Shown piece after piece: positions 58,431 through 64,000 of a stretch of 64,000 nt of DNA. Source of the stretch: Erwinia tracheiphila (lineage in GTDB: Bacteria > Pseudomonadota > Gammaproteobacteria > Enterobacterales > Enterobacteriaceae); the NCBI RefSeq assembly GCF_021365465.1, contig NZ_CP089932.1, positions 4,154,001 through 4,218,000 of the forward strand. The letters are read 5' to 3'. Numbering within the stretch: position 1 is the first letter of the stretch; each line of letters begins with the position of its first letter. The notes beneath the pieces are model-generated. The model did no database searches, had not been told where the DNA came from, and saw nothing but the letters and a program-made list of their open reading frames with translations. A program made the translations under genes and the position numbers.

Positions 58431-58844
58431 ATGTTAAGTACGCCACCATTGAGGTGGAGGGTCCAGAAAAACGGATCTGAAACAGAAAAACAACCGTACT
58501 TATCGGTGTCCTGTCTTTACGGCCTAAACAACGAAGAAATAGAGCGGGCAGGAAAGTATGGAAAAGCGGCACTCGACATAAAAAAAGATGAAGTAAACGC
58601 AAAAGTAGCAATCGATACAGTAAAAGAAAAATTACTACATTCAGAGCATGGCGAGCATATAATGGAGCGTTTCCACAATATATTTGACATCAAACCAGGT
58701 ACAACTGAAGCGACAGAGATATTTAATCTATTCATTGATAGTGCTGAAGGGACAAATAAAGTAATCGAAGAATATATTGCTGATGACTTCAAAAGAATTT
58801 GGCTTATGAAATCCAAAGATGATCTTTTCATAGCTGAAACCTGA
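58431..58844 (+). CDS. AT-rich orphan ORF of unknown family
   Basis: A 137-codon frame. The first 38 codons (to LYGLNNEEIE) lie in normal-composition sequence, while the rest (EYGK-type helical, acidic and lysine-rich: DIKKDEVNAKVAIDTVKEKL and ATEIFNLFIDSAEGTNKVIE) is much more A/T-rich than the flanks, a sign of transfer. I do not recognise the family. There is no ribosome site at 58431, so the real gene may begin later or be a 5'-truncated fragment. It lies 135 bp before an IS256 remnant. Confidence 0.45.
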   Translation: MLSTPPLRWRVQKNGSETEKQPYLSVSCLYGLNNEEIERAGKYGKAALDIKKDEVNAKVAIDTVKEKLLHSEHGEHIMERFHNIFDIKPGTTEATEIFNLFIDSAEGTNKVIEEYIADDFKRIWLMKSKDDLFIAET

Positions 58845-58978
58845 CCCGGCGATCCGCTATGTCGTATGTTTATAAACCTCAAAGAAACTAATGCCTATAA
58901 AAATAAAAATTATCTCTGTGGGCTATTACATACCTCTTCGCCAAAAAAATGATATGCCAACGGTTATCCATGAAACAT

Positions 58979-59363
58979 CTCATCAGGGTGCAGGCACTGG
59001 AAGTGTTCGCCACTGCCCGGGACAGACGATATCCGCAGATAAGCCGAAGCTGGCAGTCAAACTGGAGCCACCTGGCGACGTTCTTTGCTTACCCGGGAGA
59101 CATCCGCAAAGTCATCTACACAACCAACGCCATCGAGTCGCTGAACAGCGTGATCAGACATGCGCTCAAAAAACGAAAGATATTCCCGACTGGCGGCCCG
59201 GTGAAAAAGGTGGTGTGGCTGGCAATCCAGGCGGCGTCACAGAAATGGACGATGCCGCTGAGGGACTGGCGCATGGCGATGAGCCGTTTTATTATCGGGT
59301 TCGGTGACCGCCTGGACGGTCACTTCTGGGACAAGGTATTTACACAGAATCGTGTACAGGGTC
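58979..59363 (+). mobile_element. right-end remnant of an IS256-family element
   Basis: The plus frame reads LIRVQALEVFATARDRRYPQ, YTTNAIESLNSVIRHALKKR, VVWLAIQAASQKWTMPLRDW and RFIIGFGDRLDGHF, the C-terminal third of an IS256-family transposase including the conserved TTNAIESLNS catalytic-region motif. The codon after DGHF is TGG where a stop is expected, so the frame runs on. The right terminal repeat TACACAGAATCGTGTACAGG is at 59341-59360. The 5' two-thirds of the element are missing. Confidence 0.85.
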
Positions 59364-59765
59364 CCGAAAACATGGGTAACCGATCCTCACCTCTTAGCAA
59401 CGTCCACTTACGGTTAAACCCGGTGCGCCGCCCGTATTAATAACGCGGGAGAACGTCCGCTGCACGTTATAAAAAATATTCTGCCGGGAACCCCAGGTTG
59501 CCTCATTTTCATACGCGAAGAGAGGCCAATCGCCAGTCCTGTCGATGAAGGGGTGGCTCCATTCCATTCTATTAATGTGCCGCCAGTATCGGTATCTCGC
59601 ATAACGCTGAAGCCAGCTGCGCTATTCGCCTTCACAGAAGGTCGCTTTAATTGCGTGTGCCAATAGCCTGTCCTGATCTGTAGGGTAATATTCAACGCCA
59701 CAACAAGGCAGAGCCAAAACCTGTTGATTCCCCCTACAGGACATGTTTTTGTTACCAATAAAAAG
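59364..59765. other. unassigned sequence between IS256 remnant and hflC
   Basis: A minus-strand frame (59414-59773, MPDFLLVTKTCPVGGINRFW) and a plus-strand reading (ILPGTPGCLIFIREERPI-like) overlap here. Neither has a ribosome site nor a recognisable family, and the minus frame runs through the hflC terminator. It is probably residue of the deletion that removed the genes between cysQ and hflC. Confidence 0.4.
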
Positions 59766-59766
59766 T

Positions 59767-59786
59767 CGGGCATATTGCTATGCCCG
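59767..59786 (-). terminator. hflC terminator
   Basis: CGGGCAT (59767-59773) pairs with ATGCCCG (59780-59786); on the minus strand it is followed by A-C then TTTTT. It lies 21 bp after the hflC stop and ends the hfq-hflXKC transcript. Confidence 0.8.
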
Positions 59787-59807
59787 GCGGGTGTAAAGCC
59801 AGCAGAA

Positions 59808-60818
59808 TTAATGACTATTCGCGCTGGTGGCCGGCGACTTCATAAAGCGGAAGAAATCGCTGTCAGGGCTTAACACCATCACATCCTGATTGCTTCTGAA
59901 GCTGTTTTCATAAGCACGCAGACTGCGAATAAACGCATAGAAGTCCGGATCCTGACTGAATGCATCGGCAAATAACTTAGCCGCTTCAGCATCCCCTTCA
60001 CCGCGCGTAATCAGCGCTGTACGCTGCGCTTCAGCCAGCGTGCGGGTAACTTCATAGTCAGCCGTTGCACGCAGCTTTTCCGCCTCTTCCTGTCCCTGAG
60101 AACGCTGACTTCTCGCTACAGCCTCTCGTTCAGCACGCATACGATTGTATATCGCATCAGATACTTCGGTCGGCAGATTAATCTGTTTAATGCGAACGTC
60201 CATGACCTGGATACCCAGCGCAGCCATACTGTTAGGATTAACTGCTGGTTCCTTACCGGTCGTCTCGCGATCCACTCGTGCTGCTACCGATGCAATCGCA
60301 TCATCTGCTGCTGGCGTAGCAACTTCATCATCCTGACCCGAGCTTCCGGTATTCAGCGCACCGCGCACGTCCGTAGTTAAACGTCCACGAGAATCAGTCA
60401 CGATATCTTTCACATCAAGACGTCCAATTTCTGAACGCAGGCGGTCGCTGAATTTACGCTTCAACAGCACTTCCGCTTGTGAAACATCACCACCGCCTGT
60501 TGCAAGGTAGTAACGGCTGAAGTCACTGATCCGCCATTTGATATAAGAATCAACGATCAGATCTTTTTTCTCTTTGGTAACAAAACGATCTGCCTGGTTA
60601 TCCATAGTTTGAATACGTGCATCCAGCGACTTTACTGATTCCATGAAAGGAATCTTAAAGTGCAGACCGGGTTCATATACCAGCGGTTTATTGTCACCGT
60701 CGCGCAAAACCTTACCGAAACGCATCACGATGCCACGCTGGCCTTCCTGCACAGCAAACAGCGAGGCATAAAGCACCACCAGCAAAAAAACAAGCAATAA
60801 TATTAATGACTTACGCAT
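59808..60818 (-). CDS. hflC: FtsH modulator HflC
   Basis: A 336-residue band-7/SPFH protein anchored by one N-terminal helix (LILLLVFLLVVLYASLFAV) with its body in the periplasm. With HflK it forms the large cage around FtsH protease hexamers. Conserved segments are EKKDLIVDSYIKWRISDFSR and INLPTEVSDAIYNRMRAERE. Two ATGs are adjacent (60821, 60818); the second matches the family start MRKS. It follows hflK by a few bases. Confidence 0.95.
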   Translation of the reverse strand: MRKSLILLLVFLLVVLYASLFAVQEGQRGIVMRFGKVLRDGDNKPLVYEPGLHFKIPFMESVKSLDARIQTMDNQADRFVTKEKKDLIVDSYIKWRISDFSRYYLATGGGDVSQAEVLLKRKFSDRLRSEIGRLDVKDIVTDSRGRLTTDVRGALNTGSSGQDDEVATPAADDAIASVAARVDRETTGKEPAVNPNSMAALGIQVMDVRIKQINLPTEVSDAIYNRMRAEREAVARSQRSQGQEEAEKLRATADYEVTRTLAEAQRTALITRGEGDAEAAKLFADAFSQDPDFYAFIRSLRAYENSFRSNQDVMVLSPDSDFFRFMKSPATSANSH

Positions 60819-60821
60819 CAT

Positions 60822-62063
60822 TTACTCTCCCCCTGCGCGCTGGGTATTGTTGCGCAGAGCATTTTCCCGACGCTGATCCATGAAACTGGCCGAATTATTC
60901 AACGAATTGCTGTTGCCGGCTGCATCGCCAGGACTCGTGGCTGGTGCCATGCGAAACAGATTGTTGCTGGTGCTCTCCTGCGAGCTTGTTGCCTTAGCCT
61001 CCGTCTGTCCACGCATCAGCTGATCCATTGGCAACACCATCAGGCTATTGCCTTTATCATTAACCAGGACTTTACGTGTATGACTGAGTACACGCTCCAT
61101 GGTTTCGATATACAGGCGTTCACGGGTAATCTGAGGCGCAGATTTATACTCTGGCAGGATGCGCGCGAAACGATCCACTTCGCCCTGCGCCTCCAGAACG
61201 GTGCGGGTTTTATAAGCGCGAGCCTCTTCCAAGATACGTTGAGCCTGACCGTTGGCCCTTGGCTGAACCTCGTTGGCGTAGGCCTCGGCCTCACGGACAT
61301 ACTGTTCACGGTTTTCACGCGCGGCAATAGCATCATCAAATGATGCTTTTACTTCTTCAGGTGGGCGTGCCGCCTGGAAGTTAACATCCAGCAGGGTGAT
61401 CCCCATGTCGTAAGGACGAATGGTTTCCTCCAGTTCACGCTGCGTATCGCTACGCACTACCGTACGTCCTTCAGTCAGAATACGATCCATAGTGGAACGG
61501 CCAATAACACCTCGTAATGCGCTGTCTGTTGCCTGACGCAGACTGTCATCTGCACTGGTGACTGCAAACAGATAACGCTCCGGGTTCGTCACGCGATACT
61601 GCACGTTCATCTCCACCCGCACCACGTTTTCATCCGAGGTTAACATGGTGCCAGAAGCCGCCAGTTCGCGCACGGATTCGACATTCACTGCACGAACCTC
61701 ATCGACAAAGGTGGGTTTCCAGTTCAGACCCGGCTCCACCAGATGACTAAACTTACCAAAACGGGTCACCACGCCACGCTCTGCTTCTTTAATGGTATAA
61801 AAACCGCTGCCAGCCCATATCACTACGGCAGCAGCAACGACAATACCTGTTGCGCGGCTGCCAAAGCCGGGAGTTTTCTGCCCATCGCTTTTGCCACCGC
61901 CAAAACCACCCAGCTTTTTACTCAGCTTGCGAAAAATATCATCCAAATCAGGAGGTCCGTTATCCCGTGCTCCTTTATTGCCCCCGGAGTTGCCGCCTTG
62001 ATTGTTGCTGCTCCCCCACGGGTCGCGGTCCTGTCCGTTGTTACCGGGCTGATTCCACGCCAT
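60822..62063 (-). CDS. hflK: FtsH modulator HflK
   Basis: A 413-residue SPFH/band-7 protein, partner of HflC. It has a glycine-rich cytoplasmic N-terminus (NQGGNSGGNKGARDNGPPDL), one transmembrane helix (ATGIVVAAAVVIWAGSGFYT, about residues 75-94) and a periplasmic SPFH domain (VVTRFGKFSHLVEPGLNWKP). E. coli HflK is 419 residues. It is co-transcribed with hflX upstream and hflC downstream. Confidence 0.95.
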   Translation of the reverse strand: MAWNQPGNNGQDRDPWGSSNNQGGNSGGNKGARDNGPPDLDDIFRKLSKKLGGFGGGKSDGQKTPGFGSRATGIVVAAAVVIWAGSGFYTIKEAERGVVTRFGKFSHLVEPGLNWKPTFVDEVRAVNVESVRELAASGTMLTSDENVVRVEMNVQYRVTNPERYLFAVTSADDSLRQATDSALRGVIGRSTMDRILTEGRTVVRSDTQRELEETIRPYDMGITLLDVNFQAARPPEEVKASFDDAIAARENREQYVREAEAYANEVQPRANGQAQRILEEARAYKTRTVLEAQGEVDRFARILPEYKSAPQITRERLYIETMERVLSHTRKVLVNDKGNSLMVLPMDQLMRGQTEAKATSSQESTSNNLFRMAPATSPGDAAGNSNSLNNSASFMDQRRENALRNNTQRAGGE

Positions 62064-62130
62064 GTTTATACTCCATTAATAGTGTGTGCGGTGTTGTCCC
62101 AACGTCGGGACAGGTATCAGGCAAAATCGG

Positions 62131-63411
62131 CTAAATAATGTAATTCACCAGCTCAGGTTCCTGTTTACACAGTCGCCGCCAGTCGACAACTGGCATACGT
62201 ACGGCCAAACCTACGCTGCCGTCGTCTTCATTCCACTCTTTTACGATTGCCTGCAATTGATAAAAACGACTGCGTAGCCGCCCGGTTTCTGGCGGCAAAC
62301 GCAATTTATATTCGGCAATCTCACCGGCCAGACGCTCAGTTAACGCCTGAAACAGCAGTGGAATGCCCTCACCAGTTTGCGCGGACAGCCAGACGCGAAC
62401 AGGTAAATTCTCTTCGTTACGATCAATTCTGGGAACAAAGTCCTCCAACATGTCGATTTTATTCATGACTTGCAGGGTGGGGATTTCATCTGATTCTATT
62501 TCTGTCAGAACCTCTTCCACCGCCGCGATATTTTCATTAATACGCAGATCGGCTGCATCAATCACATGCATCAGCAGCATGGCCTGACGGGTTTCCTGCA
62601 GAGTTGCTTTGAAAGCGGCAACCAGATCGTGCGGCAGGTGACGGATAAAACCCACCGTATCAGCTAACACCACCTCACCCACATCGGCGACATCAATCCG
62701 GCGCAGCGTCGGGTCCAGCGTAGCGAAAAGCTGATCGGCAGCATAGACATCTGCCGAAGTCAGGCGGTTAAATAAGGTCGATTTACCTGCGTTGGTGTAA
62801 CCAACCAGCGATATCGTCGCAATATCCGCTTTGTGACGAGCCTGCCTGCCTTGTTCTCGCTGCTTTTCCACCCGCTCCAGGCGAGACAGGATCAGAGTAA
62901 TACGGTTGCGCAGTAAACGACGATCGGTTTCAAGCTGAGTTTCTCCCGGCCCACGAAGCCCGATCCCCCCTTTCTGACGTTCCAGATGGGTCCAGCCGCG
63001 AACCAAACGGGTAGCAAGGTGGCGGAGTTGAGCCAGCTCCACCTGCAATTTACCTTCATGGGTACGTGCGCGCTGGGCAAAAATATCGAGAATTAACCCG
63101 GTACGGTCAATCACGCGACATTCACACAGCTTCTCCAGATTTCGTTCCTGAGCGGGACTCAGTGAATGATCGAACAGCACGACGGAGGCACCACTGGATT
63201 TCACTGCTTCAGCGATCTCGATGGCCTTCCCTTCGCCGACAAAATATTTAGGATGTGGCACCTTACGGCTGCCTATGACCACACGTAACGCACAGACACC
63301 CGCGGAAGAGGCCAGACTTTCAAATTCCTGAAGGTCTTCCGTGTCTTTTTCCTGGGAAAAATAAATGTGTACCAGTACGGCCTGCTCACCAGCATCATAA
63401 CGGTCAAACAA
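62131..63411 (-). CDS. hflX: ribosome-splitting GTPase HflX
   Basis: A 426-residue GTPase that splits stalled or heat-damaged 70S ribosomes. The N-terminal glycine-rich HflX domain contains RGWTHLERQKGGIGLRGPGE. The G domain has GYTNAGKST (G1, about residue 204), DTVGF (G3) and NKID (G4). The start is a TTG at 63411, preceded by GAGG; the protein then begins with the family N-terminus MFDRYDAGEQAVLVHIYFSQ. It lies between hfq and hflK in the conserved operon. Confidence 0.94.
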   Translation of the reverse strand: MFDRYDAGEQAVLVHIYFSQEKDTEDLQEFESLASSAGVCALRVVIGSRKVPHPKYFVGEGKAIEIAEAVKSSGASVVLFDHSLSPAQERNLEKLCECRVIDRTGLILDIFAQRARTHEGKLQVELAQLRHLATRLVRGWTHLERQKGGIGLRGPGETQLETDRRLLRNRITLILSRLERVEKQREQGRQARHKADIATISLVGYTNAGKSTLFNRLTSADVYAADQLFATLDPTLRRIDVADVGEVVLADTVGFIRHLPHDLVAAFKATLQETRQAMLLMHVIDAADLRINENIAAVEEVLTEIESDEIPTLQVMNKIDMLEDFVPRIDRNEENLPVRVWLSAQTGEGIPLLFQALTERLAGEIAEYKLRLPPETGRLRSRFYQLQAIVKEWNEDDGSVGLAVRMPVVDWRRLCKQEPELVNYII

Positions 63412-63609
63412 ACTAATAACCTCTCAGAACCTTGTTGCAGCTGCTGCGCAATGGCCACTCCAGGCGAAATCAGAGTCAAAATAAGTGTAAAAAGACATTG
63501 CTCAGAACAGGTTCTCACCCGTTATAACGCAAAGGATCAGACCATACTAATAAAACTTATCAGGACGGGTGACGGGTAAATCAACAAAAGCCCGCCCCGA
63601 AAAGTGTAC

Positions 63610-63921
63610 TTATTCTGCGTCCTCACCATCTTGCTGAGGCTGAGAAGAAGTCCCCTGATTATTACCGCCATGATGATAGTTATTGCTTCCGCCACCCGTA
63701 TTATTACTATGATGGGAAACCGGACGGGACGGAACGACGGTGGAAATCGCATGCTTGTAAACCATCTGGCTCACCGTGTTCTTCAATAAAATAACAAATT
63801 GATCAAACGACTCGATCTGACCCTGCAGTTTGATACCGTTTACCAAATAAATCGAAACCGGAACACGTTCACGACGCAATGCGTTCAGGAACGGATCTTG
63901 CAATGATTGCCCCTTAGCCAT
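63610..63921 (-). CDS. hfq: RNA chaperone Hfq
   Basis: A 103-residue Sm-like protein that forms the hexameric RNA chaperone for sRNA-mRNA pairing. The Sm1/Sm2 core is intact: [33 protein letters not shown] and [11 protein letters not shown] (Sm2 with KH). The C-terminal tail is glycine- and asparagine-rich with acidic end (GEDAE), as in E. coli (102 residues). An AAGGAAAAGA lies before the ATG. miaA should lie just beyond the window edge. Confidence 0.97.
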   Translation of the reverse strand: MAKGQSLQDPFLNALRRERVPVSIYLVNGIKLQGQIESFDQFVILLKNTVSQMVYKHAISTVVPSRPVSHHSNNTGGGSNNYHHGGNNQGTSSQPQQDGEDAE

Positions 63922-64000
63922 TCTATCTTTTCCTTAGTATGTTTGTTGTTTACTACTTGAGGGCCTTAGCCCTGAAATACTACGTAAAAATTCGCGCACA
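63922..64000. other. hfq upstream region
   Basis: 79 bp without coding sequence. An inverted repeat AGGGCC/GGCCCT-type (AGGGCCTTAGCCCT near 63961-63974) could form a small hairpin between miaA and hfq. Confidence 0.4.

Noticed and set aside
39945..59363. The two IS256-family ends (40224 left end, minus orientation; 59363 right end, plus orientation) as halves of one element split by inversion of the intervening 19 kb.
   Set aside because: Inverting 39.9-59.0 kb would indeed bring the halves head to tail, but the present orientation of cybC through cysQ relative to the hfl genes already matches E. coli, and the middle of the transposase is missing. Two separately truncated copies are simpler.

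Overview
The window is chromosomal DNA from a gammaproteobacterium of the order Enterobacterales. Nearly every housekeeping protein reads as a close relative of its E. coli counterpart, and long runs of gene order match E. coli, but exuTR, uxaCA, msrA and the cysQ-to-hflC interval are absent. An Erwinia/Pantoea-type genome fits best; that is an inference from gene content, not a measured placement. At least five decayed genes and four IS or phage remnants mark a chromosome losing accessory functions. LAYOUT. (1) 1-8.6 kb: a myo-inositol catabolism cluster (iolD partial, iolC, an RpiR-type regulator, iolB, iolA), then two pseudogenes: an iol-associated TIM-barrel isomerase and a truncated fadH. 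(2) 8.6-22 kb: the rlmG-ygjP-alx-sstT-yqjA-mzrA-yqjCDEKF-yhaJK block. A decayed IS5/IS427-type element sits directly against the manganese riboswitch of alx, and an orphan microcin-like peptide gene lies between yqjF and yhaJ. (3) 22-26 kb: a periplasmic DUF4432 epimerase-like protein, scrambled phage-like fragments, and the RNase P RNA gene. (4) 26-30.6 kb: rsmI, lpoA, yraN, diaA, dolP. (5) 30.7-39.6 kb, all on the minus strand: a nine-gene catabolic operon plus its activator. It runs from a PRD-only protein through SFCGS, DUF4312, DUF4311 and DUF4310 proteins, an amidohydrolase, a DgaE-like ammonia-lyase, a KDGP aldolase and a secreted lactonase. A perfect 38-bp palindrome lies upstream. This is the best candidate for a poorly described system: the catabolic enzymes are recognisable but the transporter is not. 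(6) 39.9-40.2 kb: the left end of an IS256-family element carrying 12 perfect GGGGTTTT repeats. (7) 40.3-58.1 kb: cybC, pmbA, yjgA/darP, mpl, fbp, an MCP, ppa, ytfP, tamB, tamA, ytfL/paeA, ytfK, a frameshifted ytfJ and cysQ. (8) 58.4-59.8 kb: an AT-rich foreign ORF and the right end of an IS256-family element. (9) 59.8-64 kb: hflC, hflK, hflX, hfq. HOW THE GENES WORK TOGETHER. IolC, IolD, IolB and IolA belong to one pathway that turns inositol into acetyl-CoA and a three-carbon phosphate, probably under the RpiR regulator, whose likely TTTCAT/ATGAAA sites flank the divergent promoters. The dga-like operon probably imports an amino-sugar acid or related amide or lactone, de-blocks it, removes ammonia and cleaves the ketodeoxy product to pyruvate plus a triose. 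TamA and TamB form the envelope translocation/lipid-transport module, LpoA and DolP serve outer-membrane and peptidoglycan assembly, Mpl recycles peptidoglycan, and HflK-HflC regulates FtsH.
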